Positions 34,416 to 45,902 of a stretch of 64,000 nucleotides of DNA are shown here, one piece after another. The translations under genes were made by a program, and so were the position numbers. A model generated the notes under the pieces. It was given only the letters and a program-made list of their open reading frames with translations, was not told where the DNA came from and made no database searches. This DNA is from Perkinsus olseni (lineage: Eukaryota; Perkinsozoa; Perkinsida; Perkinsidae): the NCBI GenBank assembly GCA_013115135.1, contig JABANP010000194.1, forward strand, positions 27,014 through 91,013, read 5' to 3'. Position 1 is the first letter of the stretch. The number at the start of each line of letters is the position of its first letter.

Positions 34416-37400
34416 ATGTCAACACAACCACCACGTATAGGAGGTGGTCTTTTTTCGAAGCCCCGGCAAGAAGGTCGGAAAGCTAATGCTGATGGAGATG
34501 GGAAGCCCCAAGAGGGTGATAAGGGGAAGGTAGTAAAGGGAAGGGCCAGTATCATTCAGTGACTTCAGCTCGATCCTTCTGCCTTGTTGGCAGACCGTTA
34601 CTAGTGTGGGAGTTGCCCAGAGTTCTTCCCTCAGGTTACCGCCCCTGTATCGCTGCCTACCGCCCCCTCGCCTCAGGCTGTGGGGACGGCCGAGTCGTTA
34701 TTCTCTCCAACGGGCTCGAGCTCCCTCCCCGGCATCTTTGGGGCCACCACCAGCAACGGCAGCCAGACTACACATAGTGATAGTAATACAGCTGAAGGGA
34801 AGTCCGCTGAGCAGGCTGAGACGGGCCAGTCGCCCAGCTCCCCACCACCACCGCCACCTCCGCCCGAGGTGGGAGCATCGGATAAGACCGGGAGCGATGA
34901 GAAGTCCTCCCTGCACTCTGAAGGGGCCGAGCGCAACCCTTCGCTGGAGCGTCCAGTTTCGACAGCGGCCGAGTCGGTTTTAGTGGCGTTGCGGTCGGTG
35001 GTGGACAGTGGCGATGAATCTGCGAAAGAGAAGGGCAGCAACAATGCCACAGAGGAGGGTCATTCCGAGGCCGCCGATGTGGCCTCGGCGGAAGGGGAGC
35101 CGCCCAGTGGGCCTCCGCGGTATGTGTCCTCCCATCGGACCCCCAAGGCCATCAGCGCCAACTCTAATCCGTTCGGAGCAGTCGCCTCGCGGGCTGGAGG
35201 AGCGGACGGCACGAGCAGGGGTCACATCCCCGAGGTACGTCAACCCGTTCCCGCCTGGCATGCACGTCGACAGCGGCGACGATGGTAGTAAGGATGGACA
35301 GCGTGGTACGGAGGCTGAGGGGAAGGAGCCGACGGCAGCGCCGCCTCCGAGTGGCAGTAGGAGTGTGCACCCCTCGCAACGACATGTACCCGAGCCAGTA
35401 AAGGCGTCCTCGAATCCCTTTGGCAGCGTGCCTAGGCCTAGAACGGAATCAGGGTCGCTGGGCAGCCCAGGTGTTACCTCCCCTCGCTACGTGAACCCCT
35501 TCCCGGAAGCCATGCATAAGCCTTTGGGCTCCCCGAGGTCAGGCGTTGTCATGCCCCCCTCCTTCCATCAGGAGGCCGACTTCCCCCCGCGCCAGGCGCT
35601 CGACGCTAAGGCTCTCTTTTCCGAGGACGATTGGACCAGTTTTATACCACCTGATGGCGACCGGAGCGGCCAGGAGGAGGTTGAGGCGGCGGAGCACTCC
35701 GCCACGCATTGGAGCGATGGTGATGCAGCGACTCAGCCTGATGCAGCGGCGACGGCCCCGAGTCAGCAGCCCGATGGTCAGACTGGGCGTAGCTCGGCGG
35801 CGGAGACATCTCCAGTGGGGGCAGAGGGGAAGGCATCAGCAACGCCGACTAAGGCAGAGGAGAAAATGCCAACATCGACGGCGCCACCAAGGGCAGAGCA
35901 GGCACCAGCAGCCACGGTCCCACCAAAGGCAGAGGAGAAGGCCCCAGGGTCGACATTACCACCGAAGGCAGAGGAGAAGGCCCCAGCAGCAGCCGCGGCC
36001 CCGCCGAGGGCAGAGGAGAAGGCCCCACCAGCAGCCGCGGCCCCGCCGAGGGCAGAGGAGAAGGCCCCACCAGCAGCCGCGGCCCCGCCGAGGGCAGAGG
36101 AGAAGGCCCCACCAGCAGCCGCAGTGCCGGTAGGGAGTCCAGGCGTGCCGACAGCGGCGTCACTTTTTGAAGACTCTATGTCGCCGGTAGACTTCATATC
36201 GGGTACTCGTCCCCCAGCGCTCAGCTTCAGTGCTCTGCTACATAGCCAGGAAGCACACCAGCAGCAGCTGCAGCCAGAAGGTCCTGTTACGACTGAGAAG
36301 AAGGGTCGGACAACCCCTCCACCGGTTATTCCGGAGAAGCCGCAGGCGAAGGAGCCTGCTCGGAGGTCGACGGATGATCTTCCAGTGCCTGGCGTGGCCT
36401 TCGGGTTCGGTGGTGAAGTTTTTGAAGTGTCTCGGGGCAGGGTGAGCAGCGTGCCATTTCCTCGCGAGGTCGTGGAGGAACTCAGTTCCTACCCTGGCCC
36501 GTTTACTCCGTCCACTCCGAAGGCGGTGGTCCAACAGTACTGCGAGAGGATGGTCGCCGGTACCAATGGGGACGAGAGAATCTTGTGGAAGCTGCTGGCA
36601 GCACTCGCACGGGAAGATACTAATCCCACTAACTGGCAGGAGAAGGTCCGTGGTGCCCTGCTTGAGGGGTCAGCCATCGGTAACGGTGCCGATTCACTGG
36701 TACGACTGTGCTGTGCTGCCGCTGATGATGATGCTAAGCTGGACTCCTTTGTTAAGAGCGAGACTGAAGACGTGGACTGGGCCTGCGTCCTGGCCTTGGC
36801 CTCCACTCAAGGACCTGACAGCTTCCGTCACTTTATGGCCCTCTACGGCGAGAGGGGTATCGCTACAACCCACAGGGATTCTCGAGAGAGTCCAGCGAGG
36901 GTGGTACTGCAGCTGGTCGTGGAGACCTTCACCAGGGGAAGGGACTATGGACGAGATGGGAGCGGAGAGCCTCGACCTCTGGTCAGTGGCGGCGGTCCTC
37001 TTCCTCCGCATGGCGGCGTTTGATCGAGCCGCTGTCGGCCTTCGAAGATTGGCCGACTCCCTCATGCACGCTGGTAGGGTCCCAGCGGCTGATGTTTGCT
37101 ATATCCTGGGTAAAATGGTTAGCGGAGCGAAGCAGCTATTCGACCCCGTCGATGACCCCAATGCTCTCATGTGTATGCTATTGGTAGATCACAGGGATAT
37201 ATCCCAGCTTAGCCGCATCCTCCAACCCCAGGGCCCTCCACGCCTCGGAGGTCCTGGAGTACGTCGGCCCTGCTGCAGTGGAGCCCTCCTTGGTACCCTT
37301 CAAGTTCGTCCATGCCCAGCGCCTGGCTGAGTGTGGCCTACTGGACCAGGCGTCAGCCTACTGCAAGGAGATTTATCAGTACATGGGAGATCAACCCGCA

Positions 37401-38809
37401 GGAAGATACTCGAAGCATCTGAGGAATCTTGTGGGCGACTTTGGTAGAAGGTTAACCTTGCACAGAAGGTACGTTCCTGAGGCGGAGCTGTGTACCTCGG
37501 ACTACAAGTTGGATGAGTCGGATAACAAGCGTGGGCTTTGGGGTGGCCTCAAGTCTTTGGCTGCGGGCTCCCGCCAGACGACGCCAGAGAGCACTTGGGC
37601 TAAGGTAGTACCAACAGCACTCCTAGGGGTATCTTTCGATCTGTCCTTTTCAGCCTCAACCAGCGCCTCCAAGCGCTGCTCAACCAGCCCTCTTCGATTG
37701 CTCCTCAACCAGCGCCTCCAAGCGCTCCTCAAACGGCTCCAGTCCAGCATCATCAACGACCAGCGGCCACGGTACCTCCCCCTGTGCAGGTGCCTTCCAC
37801 TGCCGAGCCTCCAGCCATGGTCACACAGCAACAGCAGCCTCCGACGGCGCCGATGCCTGTTGGTGCTATGCAGGGGCCACGCATTGATGCGGAAGCTAAT
37901 CCTTTTGCCCATCCCCAGCCTGCAGCGGCACCTCCACATCAGGAACAACAGCATACTGCTCCTCGAGGGCAGTGGTCTGATGGCCCTCATGTGACGGCGA
38001 CGGGTATTGCTCGACCCCATCCTCGAGAAGGGGCCTTGCCTGGGTCGGGCAGCTTGGTGTCGCCTGTTGCTAGTCATGCTACCCCTACTGGCTTCCACAC
38101 GGAGTCGATGGCTACTACGGCTCCTCCTTCAGGACAGTCGATGCAGGTCGGTGGTCCCTCCTCTCCACCTCCACCCCACCGTCAAGGGTCGATAGCATCA
38201 CCACACCCTCTTCAGGGCGTGTCTTCTCCCTCCTCTGGGAGGGCACATCGGCTGCCGAGTGCTGCCTTCTCTAACGCCGGTATGGCCAGCCCACCACCGC
38301 CCGTGCCCGGCCAACAGCCTGGCTTCTTCGATGGTCAACAACAACAGCAGCAGCAGCAGTACGGTTATGCTGACTCCATGCCTCCTCCGGGCGGCAGGCC
38401 TCCCCTGATCCCACCGAATCAACAGTGGGGATCGAGGCCCCGGGTTCAAACCCCGGAGAGAGCATCTAATGGTCAGAATCACCCCGATGCACTTGAATCT
38501 GCTGGAAAGTACCTCGGCGGTCTACTAGGCGGCCTGAAGTCTGCGGTGGCAGGGATATCGGAATCGCTGTCGGGCTCCTCTCAGCCCGAAGGGGACCCCT
38601 ACGCACTGGGCGAGGAGAATACCTTCTACTATGACGAGGTGCGCAAGGAATGGCGGCAACGGGGTCAGCCGGAGGGGCAGGTCTCCCCTGTCGCAGCGGC
38701 ACCTCCGGCCCCTGCAGCCCCACTGGCGCCGCCTCCTACTGGTTTCGCCCCGACTCAGAGGAAACAGTATACACAGGGAAACTATGTTGACGTTATGCGC
38801 TTTGGTTGA
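34416..38809 (+). CDS. SEC16: Sec16-like ER exit site scaffold
   Basis: COPII scaffold at ER exit sites. Start at 34416 (MSTQPPRIGGGLFSKPRQ). A long disordered N-terminus has repeated TSPRYVNPFP and NPFG motifs and a 14-residue Ala/Pro repeat near 36 kb. The central conserved domain begins VAFGFGGEVFEVSRGRVS, then ERILWKLLAALAREDTNP, VDWACVLALAS, LWSVAAVLFLRMAAFD, RRLADSLMHAGRVPAADVCY, and FKFVHAQRLAECGLLDQAS, matching the alpha-solenoid ACE1 landmarks of Sec16 (W, LAD-L, A-x-CY). The C-terminus is Pro/Gln-rich, with KYLGGLLGGLKSAVAG and Tyr-rich ENTFYYDEV before the stop at 38807-38809. Reading frame changes near 35.2, 36.9 and 37.2 kb are explained by introns I could place only partly. Confidence 0.8.
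35960..36125 (+). repeat. 42-bp coding tandem repeat in Sec16, about 4 units
   Basis: Near-perfect units encode PPRAEEKAPPAAAA. Shorter related units (KAEEKAP) run upstream from about 35850. The lack of third-position drift implies recent expansion. Confidence 0.9.
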
Positions 38810-39020
38810 GTCTTCCTAGTCGTTATCATCATCATCAGCAACAACAGTACTGTACCTATTCTCTGTCTACTCGGCGGTGGCGATCAGCTTCCCTTCTTCA
38901 GTCGTTTGTTGCTGCTGCCCGTCACACAGGGGCTGTCGTAAATTTGATACCGTTACACTGCCCAGGCTGTTGAGTTTGAAGAGTCATAGAGGGAGGTACT
39001 GGGGTCAGCTGGTTTCTCAG

Positions 39021-42000
39021 ATGGATCTGTTTCGGAAGATTAATGACATCCTGGATGCTGCTGATGCTGAGGATGCCGAGAGGAAGAGCGCAGCCACCAG
39101 CGAGGACCTCAGGGTAATACCGGTACTCGACTCTGGACTAGACGTGTGGGCTTCAGAACGCCCATGGAGGCGGTTCGACAGTAGACACTAGTCATAATGG
39201 AGAGGCCTTGGGGACCCCTTCGAGGGTTGGAGGGGAGGTACGGCCGTTGTGGCCTCTGCTGTGCCCTCGAGTTGGTCTCGCTTCAGGTTAGGCCAGGCAG
39301 TGGCTCTCGATGGGCTGCTGGGGGGTCCTCCTGGGTGAAGGGCCTCTCTGAAAGGGCCAATGCTGCCCTTCAGAACATATCTACGCCACCCCGTGCGCCA
39401 TCAGCAGTAGGGACTGGGGCGGAGCACGTGTCCCTCGGGGCCTACCCGCGGCCCGCCCAACCCGAACCCTCCGCAGTGGTGCCTGATGACCTATTCGGGT
39501 CGGCTGGGGATGGCAATGATAATGACGATCTGCTGGTCTGGGAGAGTGAAGCAGCGACATCGACGTGGAGACCGAAGGAGCGGCAGCAAGCTGAAGTGGC
39601 CAGCCTTCCGTCCGCCCCCACGCCCAGTGACGTCTTCGGCGAGGTGGCTGCAGACGCTGCTAGAGTGATATCCGAGGAAGAGGAGGGCAGCGATGTAGCG
39701 TCGGGCGGAGCTAAGGAGACGCCGGTGTCCCCAAGGTCTCCGGAGGATGCCATCACGGCGCGGGAAATCGTCCCAGTGCCGGCTGCTATTGCGCACCCTC
39801 TGGCGCCAGGAAAGGCGCAGAATGCTGGCGGCCAGCAACTTGACGATGCAGACATTGAATCCAGCGCGGAGGTTGTTGAAGATAAACGGGGGTCCGACCT
39901 CGGCACCGCTGAAGGGGCGGAGAGGGAGTCAAAGGCCGATGGGGCTACTGCGCTGGGTGCTGATACAGCACGGCTGCCGGAAGATGAGCAACCGGACCGA
40001 TCTCCAGAAGAAGAGGAGTCGCCCCGCTCTCCACCACCTCCTCCTGCGATACCCGATACCACTGACGAGAGCCCTTCCCTGTCCACCACTCCCCGCCAGT
40101 CTGAGGCCTCCATGAGAGAGAGGCATGAGAGTGATGGCAGTAGCAGCCCGGCAGAGTCCTCGCCACAGCGAGACGACACAGACCACAGCCCAGAGGGCAG
40201 CGGGACCGGTAGGTTGGCGAGTCCGTAGACTGAATAGCTTGGACCCTGTCAGTCGTCGTGGAGGGCAGTGGCTCCTCTGGGGACTCTGGCAGCAGCCGTG
40301 TTGTTGTCGAACCCAATACGCGGATGTTAGTGGAGAAAGCCGAGGTAGGGCTGCTTCGCTCCGCTAAGATCAGTCGCATTTTTCAGAGGCTCGAGAATCT
40401 GTTGTTGGAGTCTTCGTCGAGAGTCAACGACCTCGAGAAGGCCCTCCAGCTGAAGGAGGGGGAGATGCGGGATCTGCAGCACACCTACGCCGAGGAGATC
40501 TCCAAGGCAGTTGGCCGTGGGGACGGGTGGGACGTGATGGCTCTCGGCGGCCCAGGCCTCACTAGCTTCTTAGGTCGCTGCAGAGTCTCCGCCGAGAGAT
40601 GCAGAAGCTGCGGCAGAGGTGTGCTGACCTCCAGGAGGAGGTCCAAAACCAGATGAAAGGCTCTGAGAGGGACGTCGAGGCCGCCAGACAGGAGATGGAG
40701 GGGGAGGTAGGCTGAGCTACTACTTCCACCACCCCTGGAGGACTGCGCTGCTGTTCAAGTTGGCTCTGCTGCTCGGCCAGAAGGAATCGTCAATAGCGGA
40801 TCTTAAGTCCCAGCTGGCGGCAGAGAAGAGTAGGTGAAGGCACTCGTGAGGGATGCCTGAGGTATCGCGGCCTTAGGTCGATCGTCTCAGCTCGAGGGAG
40901 ACCTCGCAACAATACGTACTAAACTGAAGGACCAGTAAGGGGGCGCTGGGAGGTAGATGATGAGGCGACCAGTGCGGCATCAGGGACGCCACCTCCACCA
41001 GCGAGCTGGCCAAACTCCGACGACAACTCAGCGACTATTCCGAGACCAACGCAGAGTTGAAGAACGCGTAGGCGAGGGCATTCTCATCGAGGACCCTCCA
41101 CTGGCCGTGGTCGTTGCAGATACGCGAACGCTAATGCTGAAGTCGAGCGGATGTCGGCCGCAGTGGCTGACGGCAACAAGAGGACCGAGGAGTTGGAGAA
41201 GTCCCTGGCCGCTGCAGAGCTTCGGGCTGAGGTGGGACGTCACCCTTCATCCTCCTGCCCTCTGAGTCTGATCCCAGAATGCCTCGTCCGAGTCGGCCAA
41301 GTTGGCCCAACAAGTTTTCGAACTCCAGTCGAGTCTTCACGAGAAGGATCTCGCAGCCACTACAGCGGGAGCGGTGGAAGCTGCTAAGGCCAGGGTGTCG
41401 CAGTTGGAGGTACGGAGGCGTGTTACCCGAGGCTTCCGGCAGGGCTGGGGTTGTTCAGGACGCCCTGAAGGAGAAGGCCGACACGATTGAGCAGACGGAG
41501 GAGGAGCTGCGCCGGACGACGGCCCGAGCGGACAGCGACAAGGAGAGGTGAAGCGTAGCGGCGGCCTCTCAGTGGTGCAGGGACTGCCCTCAGGTTCATG
41601 GCTCGGATATCGGCGCTGGAGTCTGACCTTACTTCCGCGAAGACAGCTTTGGGAAGGCAGTCATCTCCGCCCACCACGGACTTGCAGGTCGGCGGTCGCT
41701 GTAGTTGGTGCGACTGTTCATCAGCGGCGCATTTAGGAGACCATCACGCGGCTGCAGAAGGGGATGACGCAGGCCGCCCAAGGCCACATGCGAGAGGTGG
41801 AGGTCCTCCAAAAACGGTACGGGCTATGGCGCCTCCAATGATGCTGTTCGCTCCATTCTCCCCTCAGGATATCCGAGAAGGACCGGCGCATCGAAGCTCT
41901 GGTCTGTGAGGTTAACGTTTACCGCAATGACCAGCAGCAGCAACAACAGCAGGAATCTTCGTCGTACAAGGTAGGGCTAGATGCCCGCTCCCGAGACGCC

Positions 42001-42380
42001 TTGGCCATTCTCCTTCAGTTTGGCGGTGGCCGTCCGCTGGGCGATGTCGAGCTCGGAGAGATGTCCCCATTCGGTACCCCGAGAGTCGGCCGGAACAAGC
42101 GGATACGTGATGGTAGCAGCTCAGCAGCCCTCCGCCAGACTCAACTCTGTATGCCCTTCTCGCAGGCATGGTGGAGCTACGGCCCAACCGAGGGAATCCG
42201 ATCATCAAACTCGTCAATGAGGTCGACACAGTTTCTCGGGCGGCAGTCCGGCAGCTTGTCCGCTCACCCTTCGCTCGAGTCCTGCTCCTCCTTTACATCG
42301 TTGCGCTTCACGTCTGGGTCTTGCTTATCCTGCAGTGGTCCCTTCGAGAGACCCATACCCCGGCCACTGGTGACCAGTAG
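39021..42380 (+). CDS. Golgin-84-like tail-anchored coiled-coil protein
   Basis: The N-terminal exon MDLFRKINDILDAADAEDAE is followed by WVKGLSERANAALQNIS, resembling the short N-terminal helices of golgin-84. A disordered acidic/Pro region (39.4-40.2 kb) leads to a long coiled coil: EKAEVGLLRSAKISRIFQRL, VNDLEKALQLKEGEMRDLQ, KESSIADLKSQLAAEKS, and helices to 41.9 kb. The last exon has NPIIKLVNEVDTVSRAAV, LVRSPFARVLLLLYIVALHV and WVLLILQW, then ends ATGDQ at 42378-42380. The arrangement R-xPxAR-hydrophobic-LH-WV near the C-terminus is the golgin-84 (GOLGA5) tail anchor. It probably tethers vesicles at the Golgi. Many short exons in the coil were not individually placed. It starts 212 bp after Sec16. 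Confidence 0.75.
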
Positions 42381-42762
42381 CAGCAGCAGTAGCATTTGGC
42401 AGCTTTATCATAGTATATTTCCAAGTGGACTTTATCAGACTCCATCCACGCTTGCGTTGTGGACATCAATTCAGCCCGCAGTGGTTCTCCCGGCTAGACC
42501 GAGCAGAGGGGCCGTCCACGACCTTCTACTGATGTGTGTTGGCTCTCGGTCGTAGGGCGAGTATTCTGGCTATCATCATAATTCTTCATCAGCCACCGAT
42601 GATGAGGCTTTGACGCGATGACTAAAAAATCGTCGTCATTATTCGCAGCTAGGGATGCTTTGAAGCACTCTTGTGCCCCGTGGTGGTCCTCGTTGGCCTT
42701 CGACCATCGCAGCGTTAGTCACCTGTCTTTGCTAGTAGTTAGTTCACCCCTCTACTCCCCCA
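42381..42762 (+). other. Intergenic, about 380 bp
   Basis: This lies between the golgin-84-like gene and the kelch-Rab gene. No gene or repeat is seen. Confidence 0.5.
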
Positions 42763-45420
42763 ATGCTCAGCACAGAAGCCCCCGAGCCTGAGCTGGCCGT
42801 CCGTAACTTGGTACTCTACAGTTCTACGGCTGCTGGAAGTAGGGTCCTCACCGCTGCCAGGTCCTGTCCGTGTGCGATCTCAAACAGCATGGCGACACTC
42901 CCCTCGGCTCGCGCGGCGGCCCGGGCTGCTACTCTGGGCACTAGGTGAGACCCTCCGCCAGGCTGGAGGAGACGGTGAAGGTTCGCTTCTTCCCTTCAGA
43001 ATGTACGTCTTCGGTGGTGCTGATGATCGGCGGAGCTTCGGCAATGACGGCGAAGTCAGCGTGCTCCGCTGCGCATGGCTCTGTGGTTGTTATTGAGTGT
43101 GTAGGTGCACCTGTTGGAGATCGAGCAGATGAAGTGGTCGAGGCTGCAAGGCACAGGCGATCTACCCGCGGCCCGATTCGGTCATACTTTTAATGTAAGG
43201 AAAAGTGTACCTCGCGGGGGTCGAACCTGCGCCTTTTCTAGGCGATATCTGACACGGACCTCCTGCTCTTTGGCGGCCTCTGCACCACCGAGGGCTCAAC
43301 ATCCCATCCAGAATTTCTCGGCCCCAGTGCGCCTGCCTGGACTCACGGCGCCGCTGAGGCCTCCTCTGATCCCTATGTTTTCAATACGAGGTAAGACGAA
43401 GCCAACAGCCCCTGGATGGTGGCCATGCAGGCCTCTGCTCTCAGGACGCTGGTGTGGTCCCGCCCCACTCTCACCAACAACATCGAGCATCCCTCTGGAC
43501 GCTACTTACATGCCAGCGCGGTGGTAGGGACCGACCGTCTTCTCTACCTGATTCCACATCTGACCCGGTCTCAGGTTGACGAGACCCTCGTAATCTACGG
43601 TGGCTTGGATGGCCAAGGCCGAGCGAATGCGGAAGTGTGGGTCCTCAACCTCTCCTCGTGGCACTGGCAGAGGGTAGGCAGAGCCTTCTTCGTCCACAGC
43701 TGAGAATGCCTCCTCAGGTGTCACCGTCCATTGCCCTCCCGCCGGCGTTCGGTCACGCGATGGCTGTCTACGGTGGAAGCGTTTATTGCTTTGGTGGCAA
43801 CTATGGTGATGAGGAGGAGGACATTAGCGAACTCTATAGGATGACAGTCAAGACCGGTGATACTATCGAGGTAGATGCTGAGGTCCCGAGTTCAACCCAG
43901 GCGTGCTGCATTTTTCAGGTATCAATTTGCGAGACCAACAATTCAACTGCACCCTGTCAGCGTAGATTTCACAGCATGGACATGATCGCCGGCAGGTCAG
44001 ATCCTCTCTCCTTCCCTTCTCACCACACCTTCCCCTTCGTAGGCTCTACGTCCTAGCCGGCGCCTCCTCACCCTCATCCACGCGTTTTGCAGACCTTTAC
44101 GTGTAAGTGCTGCCGCAGCCCCTCGCGAGGGCGTCGTACCAGCCTCGCCACAGTTACGATACGAGTACGAGTCGGTGGTCGCGGCCACTGTATGACGGGG
44201 CGCCGATCAATCTCCGCTCACACTGCACTACCGTCCTCCATGACAAGCTTCTGGTTTTCGGTGGCATCAGGTGGGTGGGGGCTGATCACACAGCAGCCGT
44301 ACTAGGCTTCCCACCGACTGTTGATTCGGTTTGGTGACGCTTGGCAGGGACAAGTCTGGCTCCGATGAGGTTCGGATTTCCAAGAAGCTTTTCTTCCTCA
44401 ACGTACTGGAAATTAAGGAAGGAGCGGTACGGCAAAACGATACTCATTTATGGTTGGTTATTTTCCATCCTCAGACGGAGGGGGACTTCAAGTTCAAGTT
44501 GGTATCAGTCGGGGACTCTGGCGTGGGTAAATCCTGCCTCCTCACCCGCTTCGTCAACGACGTCTACTCTGACTTCCACGTCTCGACCATCGGCGTGGAC
44601 TTCGTAAGCCCTCTCTTGCCGTGCCTTCCTCTTACCATCCCCGTGTGCTCAGAAAACCGTGGTGACGATGGTGAAGGGAAGGCTGGTGAAACTGCAGCTG
44701 GTAAGGGAGAGCCGGGGCCTCGCCGCCCGAGTCCTCCCCCCGAGTGTCGGTCATTGTTTCAGTGGGATACCGCGGGGCAGGAACGCTTCTCTGTGGTCAC
44801 CGGCAATTACTACCGCAATGCCGACGGCTTCGTGTTGGTGTACGACGCTACGAGCAGGGTAGGTGAAGGGGCTACAGATTTCCCCACAGGATTCGTGCTT
44901 CCTTCCAGACTTCCTTCGACCATGTTGACCAATGGCTGTCTCAAATCGAACAGCATCACGACCTCGGCCCCAACACTATCAAAATACTCGTTGGTGAGCT
45001 CCTTGCCGGCCATGGCAGCTTTGGCCCACCTTCAGTTCTCTGCATCCGTCAGGCAACAAGCACGATTTGTCATCAGAAGTGGTAGTCACCGCGTCCGAAG
45101 GCGAAAAGAAAGCTCAGCAGATCGGAGCATTTTTCGTGGCTGCTTCGGCCAAGACGGCGAGTAACGTGGATTTGGCCTTCCTAACCGGTACGTGTTCAAC
45201 CGTCGTCTTGCAATTAAGCTGACTTATTCAGGGGCTCAGAAGCTGGTTGAAATACGTCGGGAGCAGCAACAAGCCCAGCAACAGGTAGGGCTCATCACCT
45301 TCGGTCATTGTGTGAATCTGCTTCCCTTTGCAGCGGAATACCGTCCAGCGTCTTCAACTCGAAAGCCAGGAGTCCACGACCTCGGCCAACTTCTGTACTC
45401 AATCGTGCGCTTCACGATGA
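42763..45420 (+). CDS. Kelch-repeat protein fused to a Rab GTPase domain
   Basis: The N-terminal half has kelch blades: ARAATLGT then RMYVFGGADD, LPAARFGHTFN, DLLLFGGLCTTEGS, ETLVIYGGLDGQGRANAEVW, AFGHAMAVYGGSVYCFGGNY, and LRSHCTTVLHDKLLVFGGI. A 78-nt intron (about 44270-44347) then joins R|DKSGSDEVRISKKLFFLN in frame, and that frame runs into a complete Rab fold: GDSGVGKS (G1), TIGVDF (G2), WDTAGQE (G3), GNKHD (G4), ASAKT (G5). Five phase-consistent introns lie inside the Rab part. There is no in-frame ATG between the last kelch blade and the GTPase. The C-terminus is FCTQSCASR, with two cysteines but no standard CC or CXC. Stop at 45418-45420. The alternative is two genes with an unseen Rab start. 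Confidence 0.65.
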
Positions 45421-45902
45421 CTATGAGTTGTTTTAATGTTAACAGTAGTTTTTCTATGTCATATTTTGACCCGAGTTCTAGAGTGCACCCACCACGAGAA
45501 TTATTTGAGCACCCACAGGGTGACACGAAGACTTGAGCCGTTGTGGTGCCGCATTCTCCATCGCTGAGCTCGACAGAAAACCTAACGTGTTGCCGCTCGG
45601 ATGCAGGTCGAGGTTGTCGCATCCCCGTGCGTCGCTGTCCCTACACAGAAGTAATCCAGTCAAGCAAGTTGCACTACAGTGGGGGTGCCTTCGAGAGAGT
45701 TTTCGTCGTTGCGGAAGGGATGCCCGTGCTCAGCAGAGATCGCGCAGACCGGATTGATAGCATGAAGAATCCAAGTCCTGGATTTCGCTTTTGCATCCGA
45801 GGGCTGTGAAGAACCTTTGCACCACCGACAGTCACGCTAACTGTTAACCCAATATATGAATTAGCACACAGGGCACGGCAAATTTTACACGAACACGGCA
45901 GG
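45421..45902. other. Convergent intergenic region
   Basis: The 3' ends of the kelch-Rab gene (+) and the coiled-coil gene (-) face each other here. No gene is supported. Confidence 0.5.

Noticed and set aside
35546..36133. Long Arg/Gln-rich frame overlapping Sec16
   Set aside because: It is the out-of-frame shadow of the Ala/Pro-rich repeat; the Sec16 frame is open over a much longer span.
44331..44500. Rab gene with its own start at 44331 or 44365
   Set aside because: 44331 is TTG, not ATG. The ATG at 44365 is out of frame with the GTPase and cannot be joined in phase to the G1 exon.
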